From NCBI GenBank assembly GCA_018220985.1, contig JAAOXS010000005.1, positions 1 to 54,657 on the forward strand: DNA of 54,657 nucleotides. Direction: 5' to 3'. The number at the start of each line of letters is the position of its first letter. Positions within the stretch are counted from its first letter, which is position 1. Positions 25,250 to 33,888 of the stretch are shown here, piece after piece. The translations under genes and the position numbers were made by a program. The notes beneath the pieces were generated by a model. It ran no database searches and was not told the DNA's origin. It saw only the letters and a list, made by a program, of their open reading frames with translations. This DNA is from Nanobdellota archaeon. GTDB lineage: Archaea; Nanobdellota; Nanobdellia; PEZQ01.

Positions 25250-25705
25250 TTAGAACACACCTTTCATCGTGTATAAATTGCTTTCTTTAATTATTATGTT
25301 TTCACTGTCAATTTCGTGCTCTAAATATGTTGGCCAGCATCCGCCACCTGCAAGATTTTTTGTTCCTAAACTATTTATTGAAAAGTGTCTTCCGCAGTTG
25401 TTGCAAACCATGTCTGTTCCTTCCTGCCTGTATCCTTTGTAGCCACCACAAACATCGCACGCGTCAAAAGCTGTTCTAATAATTCCATCAGAACCTTTAA
25501 CTGCGAAAAATTTTACTGTTTTGCCATTCGCGTTATATTCATAAAATTTTGCTTGAGTGGTTATTTCACTAAGGGGTATTTTCATTTCTGAAAAAGAGTT
25601 TGCAAGGTTTACAATATTCCCACTTACTTGTGTTTTATCAGTAACGTTTGTACATCCTGAAAGCAATAATATCAGAGGGAATATTAGTAGTGTTTTGGTT
25701 TTCAT
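25250..25705 (-). CDS. DUF2318 lipoprotein (redox/metal cluster family)
   Basis: A 151-residue lipoprotein: the signal peptide ends in a lipobox, LLLSGCTN (lipidated Cys about 18). The DUF2318 core holds FDACDVCGGYKGY, MVCNNCGRHFSI and GGGCWPTYL. In bacteria, similar domains are linked to the FtrD-type Fe/Cu transport system. The Cys pairs probably bind a metal. A TATA box (TTATAAAC, 25729-25736) sits 24-31 nt before the ATG, so this is the first gene of the copper operon; its stop abuts copZ. Start choice: this ATG gives a textbook lipoprotein signal. Confidence 0.85.
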   Translation of the reverse strand: MKTKTLLIFPLILLLSGCTNVTDKTQVSGNIVNLANSFSEMKIPLSEITTQAKFYEYNANGKTVKFFAVKGSDGIIRTAFDACDVCGGYKGYRQEGTDMVCNNCGRHFSINSLGTKNLAGGGCWPTYLEHEIDSENIIIKESNLYTMKGVF

Positions 25706-25728
25706 GTAAATTTTTTGGTTCTGAAACT

Positions 25729-25760
25729 GTTTATAATATTAATTATGAAACTAGTTTCAT
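25729..25760 (-). promoter_or_regulatory. Promoter and palindromic operator candidate of the copper operon
   Basis: A perfect 16-bp palindrome ATGAAACTAGTTTCAT (25745-25760) stands directly upstream of the TATA box TTATAAAC (25729-25736) that drives the leaderless DUF2318 gene. Its last four bases overlap the stop codon of the winged-helix gene. A further CAGTTTC half-like element occurs just downstream of the TATA. The position is right for an operator of a metal regulator; the binding protein is unknown. Confidence 0.6.
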
Positions 25761-26233
25761 TTAAGAACTACAAGGTTTGTCATTCCTCTTCTTTTGCGTT
25801 CAATTATTTTTTTGTTTTCTAATTTGTCAAGGATTCGTGTAATTTTTACTTTTGAGTGTTCTGTTTTATTCACTAAATCTGATTGATAAATTGTGCCTTC
25901 GCTTTCTTTAATTAATTTATATATTTCTTGTTCTTCTTCTGTTAGTTCTTTTGGTTCTTTGAATTTTTTAGTTTTTAATTTTGGTTTATTATACTCGTAT
26001 AACACGTAAGCTCCTGTTGCAATAATTATTAGTCCTATTATTATTCCAAAATAGTATGTTGAGTAATCCTTATCAGTGTGTAGACAATAATTGTTTTCAA
26101 GTATGCATGAATTATTATTAGCTTTGATTAATTCATTTGTCAAGAAGTCTTCACTTGTTTTAAAGTTTAAAGTGGTAAAAAGTGATGCTAATCCTAGTAA
26201 GATTATTGATATTGCTAAAACTTTTTGATTCAT
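25757..26233 (-). CDS. Membrane-anchored winged-helix transcription regulator
   Basis: A 158-residue protein with two N-terminal membrane helices (residues ~5-22 and ~62-85) enclosing an external loop with two Cys (NNSCILENNYCLH), and a C-terminal winged-helix domain (about 95-158): ELTEEEQEIYKLIKESEGTIYQSDLVNKTEHSKVKITRILDKLENKKIIERKRRG. This layout (membrane plus cytoplasmic MarR-like wHTH) is frequent in archaea. It is immediately upstream of the copper operon and its stop overlaps the candidate operator, so it is the obvious candidate regulator; the Cys pair may sense redox or copper. That is inference. Confidence 0.8.
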   Translation of the reverse strand: MNQKVLAISIILLGLASLFTTLNFKTSEDFLTNELIKANNNSCILENNYCLHTDKDYSTYYFGIIIGLIIIATGAYVLYEYNKPKLKTKKFKEPKELTEEEQEIYKLIKESEGTIYQSDLVNKTEHSKVKITRILDKLENKKIIERKRRGMTNLVVLK

Positions 26234-26279
26234 TATTTACTATGTGTTATTGCATGATTTAATAACTTTTTTAATATGG

Positions 26280-26297
26280 CAGTAAACCTTATAAATG
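26280..26297 (+). promoter_or_regulatory. 23S rRNA promoter (TATA box)
   Basis: CAGTAAACCTTATAAATG has the same CAGTAA element and TATA box as the 16S promoter at 12495-12512. Transcription should start near 26320, about 185 nt before mature 23S. Confidence 0.7.
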
Positions 26298-26319
26298 ATT
26301 ATTATTTGAATTTTGTTTG

Positions 26320-26503
26320 ATGAATGAGTAGTTGAATCATTCGTTCTCTTTTTTGCGAGCGGATGGTTCTCATCGGAATCCATGCGCTTTCTGAGCCAAG
26401 CTTAGAGAGTAAGGACTCGCGCATTCATTTAATGATCTCGAGTCGTGCATACGAGTTGGATTTACCAGGTAGAATATAATATAATAAATATAACTTTGCT
26501 GTT
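26320..26503 (+). other. Pre-23S leader with processing stem
   Basis: About 185 nt of leader. A hairpin GAATGA...TCATTC and a larger structure closed by GCGAG (about 26356-26360) and CTCGC (about 26416-26420) are visible. The processing stem 5' strand is TCGTGC-AT-ACGAGTTGGA (26443-26460), complementary to TCCAACTCGT-ATT-GCACGA (29508-29526) beyond the 3' end. No open reading frame of note. Confidence 0.5.
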
Positions 26504-29477
26504 AATTTTTAGTGGTAAAACGCCGTTTAGTGAATGGCTTGGCTTGAGAGCTGATGAAGGGCGTGGCAAGCTGCGATAAGCCCGGTGTAGCTGCATGCAA
26601 GCGTTGATACCGGGATTCCTTAATGCGACTTCGTGAACCTTAGGGTTCGCACCATTCAATTGGTGCAGGAACGCGGTGAATTGAAACATCTTAGTAACCG
26701 CAGGAAGAGAAAACAATTGTGATTCCGTAAATAAGGGTGACTGAAAGCGGACCAGGGCAAAATGAATCTGCAATAGTAATATTGTGGAAATGTGTGGTTT
26801 GGGCCGTGCTAAACATCCAAAAATCTAAGCTTAACTTCTCTGGAAAGAGAGACCTTAGAGGGTGATAGTCCCGTAAGCGCTCGATAATTGGTTGTGGCAT
26901 GGTTCCTGAGTAGCCAGGGTTGAAACTCCTTGGTGAACATGGGAGGCAACAACTCCCAACCCTAAACACTCCTCAAGACCGATAGCGTATTAGTACCGTG
27001 AGGGAAAGTTGAAAAGAACCCGTACAAGGGTGTGAAAAGAGCCTGAAACTAAGCGGCCACAGTAAGACGCGGCATTAAAGCGAAAATTTTACAGGATACT
27101 GTTTAGTTTTCTTGCGGTGTTGCGTCATCCGTTCCGGATAACGGAGCAGGGAGTTTGTGTAAGTGGCAAGACGAACCATCTTTACGTTGGTGTGTCGAAG
27201 CGAAAGCGAAATTGCCCGCAGCATGCGAGGGGCTGGGTGCGAATAGTGCCCGTAGTCACTTGTGCAAGACCCGAAGCGAGTTGATCTACGCCTGGCCAAG
27301 ATGAAGTCCCCTGTCAAGGGGGTGGAGGTCTGAAGAGGTACTGTGTACAAGCGTTCTTCTGAGCTGGGTGTAGGGGTGAAAAGCCAATCGTAACTCGCAA
27401 TAGCTGGTTCCTCGTGAAATAGGCCTTAGTCTAGTCTACGGTGAGATGGCTTGAGGGGTAGAGCGACTGATTTTATGCGACAGGGGTCATGAGACCTCGG
27501 TATGAAGTCAAACTCCGAATACTCAAGTATTTTAGACCCGTGGAAACGGTGCAGGGGGGTAAGCTCCTAGCACGAGAGGGGAACAACCCATACTATGGTT
27601 AAGGTCCCTAATTACTGGTCAAGTGTAAAAGGTAGAAGCGTATCCGACTCCTAAAACAGCCGGGAGGTAGGCTTAGAAGCAGCCATCCTCTAAGGAAAGC
27701 GTAATAGCTCACCGGTCTAGGGCTCGGGTCGTGAAAATGGACGGGACTAAGCCAGTAACCGATACCATAGAACACTCCGAAAGAGTGATTTAGTAACGAG
27801 GCGTCCCGCGCGAGCAGAAGCATGGTCGCAAGGTCATGTGGATCGCCCGGGAATGAGAATCCTGCTAACAGTAGCAGCAAAGCAAGGTGAGAATCCTTGT
27901 CGCCGAATGGGCCAGGGTTCCTCAGCACTGTTCGTCAGCTGAGGGTTAGTCGGTCCTAACGCCACCCTTAACTGGGCGTGGTGGAAGGGGAAACGCGTTG
28001 ATATTCGCGTACCACTATTGTACATGCGGTAACGCAAGCAGTACTGGGTGACACTTCCGGATAAGCCGAACACAGTCATCGCTGTGTCTAACAAGAATAA
28101 GCGTGTAGAGTCTCGTAATGAGGAGAAGCACGTTAAGCTTGGAATAGCCCGTGTATACGGGTTCGGTTGAGTCCTGGAGTCATTGAAAAACCCGTACTGA
28201 AGGATCAGTAGTGTCCGTACCCAGAACCGACACAGGTGCCCTAGCTGAGTAGGCTTAGGCGTGTAAGGGATAACTCGAGGTAAGGGAAATCGGCAAGTTA
28301 GCCCTGTATCTTTGGTATAAGGGGTCCCTGCGGTGGTGTTCGTATGAGCGCGATTGCAGGGGACACTAACAAGGCCGGCTGGACTGTTTAACAAAAACAT
28401 AACTGACTGCTAGCCATAAATGGTGTGTATAGTCAGCGAGTCGTGGCCACTGCCAGTATCTGAAAGCTTGTTTCAACGGGCCAAAGGACTGGTGTAGGCC
28501 GGAGGTATCCGTAACCTTCTTAAGGTAGCGTAATTCCTTGTCATTTAATTGGTGACGTGCATGATGGATTAACTAGGTCGGCGCTGTCCCTACCCGAGAC
28601 CTTGTGAATATTCTTTCCTGGTGTAGAGGCCAGGGACTTCCAGTGGGTTGCGAAGACCCCAGGAGCTTTACTGTAGTCTGTTGTTGCTGTACGCGTAGTG
28701 TTGTGTAGAGTAGGTGGGAGACGTCGATGGAGGGCAGAAATGTTTTCCGGAGTCATTGATGAAACACCACCCTTCACTGTTTGTACAGCTAACCTTTAGA
28801 GGGACAGCGATTGATGGGCAGTTTGGCTGGGGTGGTACGCCCGCGAAAAAATATCACGGGCGCCTAATGGTTACCTCATCCGGTTTAGAACTCCGGAGTT
28901 GAGTGCAATGGCAAAAGGTAGCCTTACCGGAAACCGAAAAATAAGGTTTGCGGTCTCGAAAGAGAGGCATAGCGATCCTCACTGCTCTTTTGTTGAGAGC
29001 GTGAGACGGCAGAAAAGTTACCCTGGGGATAACAGGCTTGTCGCGCTCGAGCGTTCATAGCGACGGCGCGGCTTGGTACCTCGATGTCGGCTCTTCCTAT
29101 CCTGGCGGTGCATAAGCTGCCAAGGGTGCAGGTGTCCACTGATTAAAAGGGATCGTGAGCTGGGTTCAGAACGTCGTGAGCCAGTTCTGTTGTTAACTAC
29201 TGGAAGCGTTTGGCGCTTGAGTGGAAGCAAGCATTAGTACGAGAGGAACATGCTTGCGTGGCCTCTGGTTTACCAGTCATCCGACAGGGTGCCGCTGGGC
29301 AGCTACGCCATAATTGGGATAAGAGCTGAAAGCATCTAAGCTCGAAGCCTTCCGCAAGACGAAGCGCCATTATTAGGTTCCCCGTAGAACACGGGTTTGA
29401 TAGAGTTGGGGTGTAAGCACCAAGGTAACGAGGTGTTCAGCCCGCGACCACTAAGAGACCGAACCGCTAAAATTTTA
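26504..29477 (+). rRNA. rrl: 23S ribosomal RNA
   Basis: Full-length archaeal 23S. The 5' region has GAATGGCTTGGCTTGAGAGC and GGCAAGCTGCGATAAGCC; the 3' region has the sarcin-ricin loop AGTACGAGAGGAAC at 29236-29249. Helix 1 pairs AATTTTTAGTGGT (about 26504-26516) with ACCGCTAAAATTTT near 29463-29476, which sets the ends to within a few bases. It has its own promoter and is not linked to 16S (about 12 kb apart) or to any visible 5S gene. No intron was noticed by eye. Confidence 0.96.
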
Positions 29478-29580
29478 TGGAAGCAAAGAATATCTCACTT
29501 GTAAATTTCCAACTCGTATTGCACGATTCGTTATTATTTTTTTTTAAAAAAAATTGTTTAGTGAAAACGCTTTTTAAGTG

Positions 29581-29625
29581 TTATGAATTTTTAGAATAGA
29601 TTTTTTGTTAACCTTGTTTATATAC
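29581..29625 (+). repeat. Imperfect 45-bp promoter-like repeat, copy 1
   Basis: TTATGAATTTTT... ending TTGTTTATATAC; about 80% identical to 29702-29746. It contains a TATA-like TTTATATAC but no gene follows within 120 nt, so it may be a decayed or duplicated promoter, or drive a short transcript ending at the T-runs near 29680. Confidence 0.5.
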
Positions 29626-29658
29626 TAAAATTGTGCGTGTATTAATTACCTACCTTGC

Positions 29659-29696
29659 TTCTTTTTTCTTTTTATTTTTTTAACACATTTTTTTTT
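29659..29696 (+). terminator. T-rich termination region after 23S
   Basis: The stretch contains several runs of T (cttcttttttctttttattttttt and attttttttt), the usual signal for archaeal transcription termination. It would end 23S or a transcript from the 29581 promoter-like repeat. Confidence 0.45.
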
Positions 29697-29701
29697 AAAG
29701 T

Positions 29702-29746
29702 TTATGAATTTTTAAGTTGGATTTTTAGTTAAACTTGTTTAAATAC
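29702..29746 (+). repeat. Imperfect 45-bp promoter-like repeat, copy 2
   Basis: Second copy of the 29581 element; its TATA-like TTTAAATAC is about 25-32 nt before the ATG at 29770, so here it is the probable promoter of the hypothetical gene. Confidence 0.5.
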
Positions 29747-29769
29747 GAAAGGTATTATTTAATATTATT

Positions 29770-30099
29770 ATGAGTGTTGGTTACGTTTCAGAGTCGGATT
29801 TTAGGTCGAAGCTGGTTAAGCTATTAGTTAAAAGTATTTGTGAAAATTCAATTTTTTCCAGTAATTCTTTTTCAATTAATTCAGGTTCTGATTTTGTTTC
29901 TGCCTGTTTAACAGGTAAGTATTATTTAGGAATTAAAGCTGGTAAAATTTTAAGATATCAAGTTAATGGTACTGAATTTTCTTCAAGTTTTCCTGAAAAT
30001 AAATTAAATAGTTTTGTAAAAGAGCATTCTGGTGTTATCACTGATGAATTAGAAAAATATTTTCATGAGAATCCTTTAATTGAAAGAGTTACGCATTAG
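29770..30099 (+). CDS. Hypothetical protein
   Basis: I do not recognise this 109-residue protein. It is Ser-rich (FSSNSFSINSGSDF) with no membrane helix. A hydrophobic/Lys stretch, YYLGIKAGKILRYQVNGTEF, has alternating pattern suggesting beta strands, and the C-terminus (KEHSGVITDELEKYFHENP) looks helical. It has a promoter-like repeat in front. It may be co-expressed with the VIT-like transporter gene 34 nt downstream. Confidence 0.55.
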   Translation: MSVGYVSESDFRSKLVKLLVKSICENSIFSSNSFSINSGSDFVSACLTGKYYLGIKAGKILRYQVNGTEFSSSFPENKLNSFVKEHSGVITDELEKYFHENPLIERVTH

Positions 30100-30133
30100 G
30101 ATTTATATATAAAAAAATTATAGTAGTATATTT

Positions 30134-30610
30134 GTGAAACAATCATTAAAAACAGGTTTTAGTTTTGGATTAACATCAGGTATTATTACCACTCTGGGTT
30201 TAATGGTTGGGTTGTATTCCAGCACTGGTTCAAAACTTGTCGTGCTTAGTGGAATAATTACTATTGCTTTTGCTGACTCGTTATCTGACGCTCTTGGAAT
30301 TCACGTAAGTGAAGAGTCAAGGAAAAAGGTTAGTGGGAAACACGTTTGGACAGCTACGGTTTCAACTTTTGTTTCAAAGTTTGTTTTCGCAATATCATTC
30401 ATTCTTCCAGTAATTTTATTTGATTTATCACTCGCAATTGTTTTAAGTGTGGTGTATGGTTTAAGCTTGTTAAGCTTGTTAAGTTATTATATTGCAAGAA
30501 CTCAAAAAAAGAAACCTTGGAAAGTTATAATTGAGCACTTAGTGATTGGTGTTTGCGTTATGTTTTTGACGAATTTTGTTGGTTTGTTTGTTAAAACAAT
30601 TTTTGGTTAA
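30134..30610 (+). CDS. VIT1/CCC1-family transporter-like membrane protein
   Basis: A 158-residue, roughly five-helix membrane protein of the vacuolar iron transporter (VIT/CCC1) family: FGLTSGIITTLGLMVGLYS (helix 1, GxT-x-Gly), IAFADSLSDALGIHVSEESRKK (the conserved Asp/Glu-bearing metal-pathway helix and following loop), then VSKFVFAISFILPVIL. It probably carries Fe2+ or Mn2+. The start is GTG at 30134; no ATG is close. It overlaps the convergent gene at 30607 by 4 nt. Confidence 0.85.
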   Translation: MKQSLKTGFSFGLTSGIITTLGLMVGLYSSTGSKLVVLSGIITIAFADSLSDALGIHVSEESRKKVSGKHVWTATVSTFVSKFVFAISFILPVILFDLSLAIVLSVVYGLSLLSLLSYYIARTQKKKPWKVIIEHLVIGVCVMFLTNFVGLFVKTIFG

Positions 30611-30933
30611 GGTTTTTTTTCTGTTCCTTGTCCTGAACCCGCGATTTTACCTTCCTCTTCTTCTTTTCCTATTTTCAAAATTTTTTCAATGAATTCTTTA
30701 AGTTTTATTTCGTATTTTTCGTAAATGAATTGTGCCAAGTATAGTAAAATTATTGTTATAATAGCCCAAAATAGTGATAAAATCATTGAAATAATAATTG
30801 TGCTAAACGGTGCTAAGAATAAATTCGCGTCGTACAATACATTCATGAAAAAAGCTGCCATAGCTCCTGAGAGAACACTAACGGATATTAGAAATATTTC
30901 TCTTAGAAAGAATTTTCTGTCTGGTAAGAACAT
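30607..30933 (-). CDS. Hypothetical small membrane protein
   Basis: A 108-residue protein with two or three hydrophobic segments (IFLISVSVLSGAMAAFFMNVL; FSTIIISMILSLFWAIITIILLYLAQF) and a Lys/Glu-rich cytoplasmic tail KYEIKLKEFIEKILKIGKEEEEG ending in GSGQGTEKKP. I do not recognise a family. It is convergent with the VIT-like gene (4-nt overlap at the 3' ends) and divergent from the pilus ATPase region, about 80 nt away. Confidence 0.6.
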   Translation of the reverse strand: MFLPDRKFFLREIFLISVSVLSGAMAAFFMNVLYDANLFLAPFSTIIISMILSLFWAIITIILLYLAQFIYEKYEIKLKEFIEKILKIGKEEEEGKIAGSGQGTEKKP

Positions 30934-31014
30934 TTCAAAATTTAGACGGTTTTTCTAACTTAAAAAAGTATCATCCAAAAAGTATATTACGCATTGTAGG
31001 TTAAATAATTATTA

Positions 31015-31524
31015 ATGAAAAAGGGAGGGTTTGCTAAAGTTAAGACTGTTAAAGTACCTGAAAAAAAAATTGTTTCAAACGAAGTTCGTACGGACGTTGA
31101 CCGTGTTGTTGACTTAGTTGGTGCAAGCCATAATAATAAATTATCTTTGAGAAAGATTAAGAATAAGTTGAATTTGCCTTTTGAAGTTGTTGAGAAGTGG
31201 GCGAAAATTCTTGATGAAAATAATGTTTTAGAATTGGTTTATCCTAAGAATCCTTTTATTGGAGCTTTTTTGAAAGTTAAAAAAGTGAAGTATGTTGAAA
31301 CAGGAAAAGAGGTTGGTAAAGTTTTGAAGAAAAAATTGGAGGGAAATAGTATTGGTAAAGAAAAAGAAGGTGAGTTTGAAAAAGGAAGTGGCGGAGATAA
31401 AAAAGAAAGCGGAGAACGAATTATTAGAAAAAGCAGAATTGAACGCGGAGAAAAACGTAGCGCAAAAAATCGTGTCGCCATTATTAAAAAAGGAAAAACT
31501 CGCAAAGTTAGAAAAACAAAATAA
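31015..31524 (+). CDS. Winged-helix-like protein upstream of the pilus ATPase (frame-shifted part of it?)
   Basis: 169 residues as read. Residues ~25-85 (VDRVVDLVGASHNNKLSLRKIKNKLNLPFEVVEKWAKILDENNVLELVY) have the pattern of a winged-helix domain and NPFIGAFLKVKK follows. From ~residue 105 the sequence becomes a Lys/Glu/Gly/Arg mixture. In the overlapping +1 frame (open from 31328), the same bases encode a more natural Lys/Glu helix leading straight into the type IV pilus ATPase. The reading frame of the C-terminal third is therefore probably an artefact, and the wHTH could really be the N-terminus of the ATPase protein, joined by a frameshift, or a separate overlapping gene. Confidence 0.55.
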   Translation: MKKGGFAKVKTVKVPEKKIVSNEVRTDVDRVVDLVGASHNNKLSLRKIKNKLNLPFEVVEKWAKILDENNVLELVYPKNPFIGAFLKVKKVKYVETGKEVGKVLKKKLEGNSIGKEKEGEFEKGSGGDKKESGERIIRKSRIERGEKRSAKNRVAIIKKGKTRKVRKTK

Positions 31525-33010
31525 GTATTCATGGGAATGTGATGGCGTACCAGTTAGTGTAGTTATAGCAAAGCATGATAAGGAATTCGTACCAATTTAC
31601 GAGTTACGAACACCAAAAATTGGTGTTGGAACTCGCGCGCTTCTTAAAAACATTAAGGAAAACGTGATTGCCAGTTACGAGTTCGGTGACGCTGACATGC
31701 TTGACATTAGTAAGATGCGTAAGTTAAAAATTATTTTTTCAAAAAAAATTTTTGAAATAATTTCAACTGAAATTCCCACGATTAAGGATGAGAATAAAAA
31801 AATTTTATCAGGTATTCTCGTGCAAGAAATGCTCGGTCTTGGAATTATCGAGTTCTTAATTGATGATGCACAATTAGAGGAGATAGTTGTTAATAATGCT
31901 ACTGAAAACATTTGGGTTTACCATAAGTCTTTTGGTTGGTTGAAAACCAATGTTAAATTAACTGATGAGAATGAAATTTATAATTTCGCCCAAAAAATTG
32001 GTCGTGTTGTTGGTAAGGAAATAACCACTCTTAATCCTTTGATGGACGCGCATTTAGTTACTGGTGACCGTGTTAATGCTTCTTTATTTCCAATTTCCAC
32101 AAAGGGCGGGACGCTCACTATTAGAAAGTTTAGAAGACAGCCGTGGACTATTACTGATTTAATTGAGAAGGGCAGTCTTAGTTATGAGGTTGCAGCTTTT
32201 ATTTGGATTTGCATGGAGTACGAAATTTCTTTAATTGTTTCTGGTGGAACTGCAAGTGGTAAGACTTCTTTTCTCGGTTCAATTCTTCCTTTTATTCCTC
32301 CAACTCAAAGAGTTATATCAATTGAGGATACTCGTGAGATCCAATTACCCAAGTTTCTGCATTGGGTACCTTTAACAACTAGAACGCCTAACCCTGAAGG
32401 TAAGGGTGGTGTGACAATGCTGGACTTGCTTGTTAATTCTTTACGTATGCGTCCAGATAGAATTGTTGTTGGCGAGATTAGGCGTCAAAAGGAAGCGCAA
32501 GTCCTTTTTGAAGCAATGCATACAGGCCATAGTGTTTACGCTACTGTTCACGCTGATACGGCTGAGCAAACAACACGCAGGTTAACTTCGCCGCCAATTG
32601 ATTTGCCTGTTGAAGAAATTGAAACGCTTCCATTAATTATTGTTATGTATCGTCATAGGCGTAAGAAAGTAAGAAGGTTGTTTCAAGTTGCTGAGCTTGT
32701 TGGTTCCAGACAAGGTGAGGATGAAGTAAGTATTAATGAAATTTTTAAGTGGGATCCTATTGATGATATTATCAAATCTGAGAATAATAGTATTAGAATT
32801 GTTAATGAATTAAGATTGCATAGTGGCATGGATGAATCAGATTTGAAGCAGGAGATTAAGCGTCGTGTTGAAATTTTGCAATGGATTGTTTCAAATGATT
32901 TACGAACAGTTGATGAGGTTGGTAGAATTGTAAGCGAGTTCTATTATGATAAGGAGAAAGTTTACTCTCTTATAAAGAAGAAAGTTAAGCCTAGTGAATT
33001 ATTAAAATGA
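31352..33010 (+). CDS. Archaeal type IV pilus/archaellum-type secretion ATPase (GspE/FlaI family)
   Basis: 552 residues from a TTG start. The core begins about residue 57. Walker A GGTASGKTS at about 297, Asp box ISIEDTREIQLP, Walker B DRIVVGEIRR and His box TVHADTAEQTTRRL mark the GspE/FlaI hexameric ATPases that power pili, archaella and type II-like secretion. The next two genes encode the TadC/FlaJ membrane platform. The TTG start lies 173 nt inside the preceding frame. Frame 2 is open from 31328, so there is no ATG before the core; this favours an upstream join with the wHTH reading frame. The end overlaps the next start (ATGA, 33007). Confidence 0.9.
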   Translation: MVKKKKVSLKKEVAEIKKKAENELLEKAELNAEKNVAQKIVSPLLKKEKLAKLEKQNKYSWECDGVPVSVVIAKHDKEFVPIYELRTPKIGVGTRALLKNIKENVIASYEFGDADMLDISKMRKLKIIFSKKIFEIISTEIPTIKDENKKILSGILVQEMLGLGIIEFLIDDAQLEEIVVNNATENIWVYHKSFGWLKTNVKLTDENEIYNFAQKIGRVVGKEITTLNPLMDAHLVTGDRVNASLFPISTKGGTLTIRKFRRQPWTITDLIEKGSLSYEVAAFIWICMEYEISLIVSGGTASGKTSFLGSILPFIPPTQRVISIEDTREIQLPKFLHWVPLTTRTPNPEGKGGVTMLDLLVNSLRMRPDRIVVGEIRRQKEAQVLFEAMHTGHSVYATVHADTAEQTTRRLTSPPIDLPVEEIETLPLIIVMYRHRRKKVRRLFQVAELVGSRQGEDEVSINEIFKWDPIDDIIKSENNSIRIVNELRLHSGMDESDLKQEIKRRVEILQWIVSNDLRTVDEVGRIVSEFYYDKEKVYSLIKKKVKPSELLK

Positions 33011-33888
33011 AAACAGTGCCGTTATCATTAGCACCACCTCCCCTGCTTAAATTTTTAGCTCCTCAGTTTAAAGGTTTGGCGAGGATTTTATTGTCTTTTT
33101 TTCCGGGTTTGGAGCTTGAATTAAAGCAGGCGGGTATGCGTTTTTCAGCAGAGGAGTATATGAGTTATTTGTTTGTAGCTTTTATTTTTAATTTGTTCAC
33201 TTTCACGTTTTTATTTTATTTTATTTTTGTTGGTTTAATGCAGCCGCCTAACATTAATTTGTGGTTGGTTAGTAGTTTAGGAATTTTAATGTTCACGTTA
33301 TTCATGCAAGTTAATTATCCTAAGTACACTATTATGAAGCGCGCTAAAGAAATTGACAAGACTTTATTGTTCGCTTTGAGGAATTTGCAGATTCGTCTTA
33401 AGTCAGGTATTCCTTTATACAAAGCTATGAAAGGTGTTGGTAAGCAGGATTTTGGAATTGTTAGTCAGGAGTTTAAGAAAACAGTTAATGAAATTGAAGG
33501 TGGCGTGCCTCAAGTAACTGCAATTGAGAGAATGGCTTTTCGTAATCCGTCAAAATATTTTCAGAGGGTTGCTTGGCAGATAGCTAATGGTTTGAAAGCT
33601 GGCGCGTCTATTGAGAAGAGTATTGATTCCATTACCAAAAACTTGGCTAAAGATCAGTTAATAACAATTAAGAATTATGGTGCTAAATTGAATCCTCTTG
33701 CTATGATGTACATGATGGTTGCTGTTATTATTCCAACTCTTGGCGTGACTTTTCTAATCATTCTCGGCTCGTTTTTTGGTATGGGTATTGATGAAAACGT
33801 GTTTTATTTGATTGCTGGTTTTTTAGCTGTTTTCCAGTTCATGTTTATGGGCATTATTAAAACTAATCGTCCGGTGATAGAGTTATGA
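33007..33888 (+). CDS. TadC/FlaJ-type (T2SSF) pilus membrane platform protein 1
   Basis: 293 residues. A T2SSF domain with LLFALRNLQIRLKSGIPLYKAM (helical bundle) around residue 125 and KYFQRVAWQIANGLKAGASI around 195, flanked by membrane helices near residues 58-90, and 225-290. It is the inner-membrane platform to which the ATPase binds. Joined by ATGA overlaps to the ATPase before and the second platform gene after, it is part of a compact three-gene pilus core. Confidence 0.85.
   Translation: MKTVPLSLAPPPLLKFLAPQFKGLARILLSFFPGLELELKQAGMRFSAEEYMSYLFVAFIFNLFTFTFLFYFIFVGLMQPPNINLWLVSSLGILMFTLFMQVNYPKYTIMKRAKEIDKTLLFALRNLQIRLKSGIPLYKAMKGVGKQDFGIVSQEFKKTVNEIEGGVPQVTAIERMAFRNPSKYFQRVAWQIANGLKAGASIEKSIDSITKNLAKDQLITIKNYGAKLNPLAMMYMMVAVIIPTLGVTFLIILGSFFGMGIDENVFYLIAGFLAVFQFMFMGIIKTNRPVIEL

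Noticed and set aside
26462-29230. Open frames inside and antisense to 23S rRNA
   Set aside because: Same reason; classic spurious ORFs of rRNA genes.
29478-29769. 5S rRNA after 23S
   Set aside because: No 5S-like sequence could be seen here, nor near 16S.
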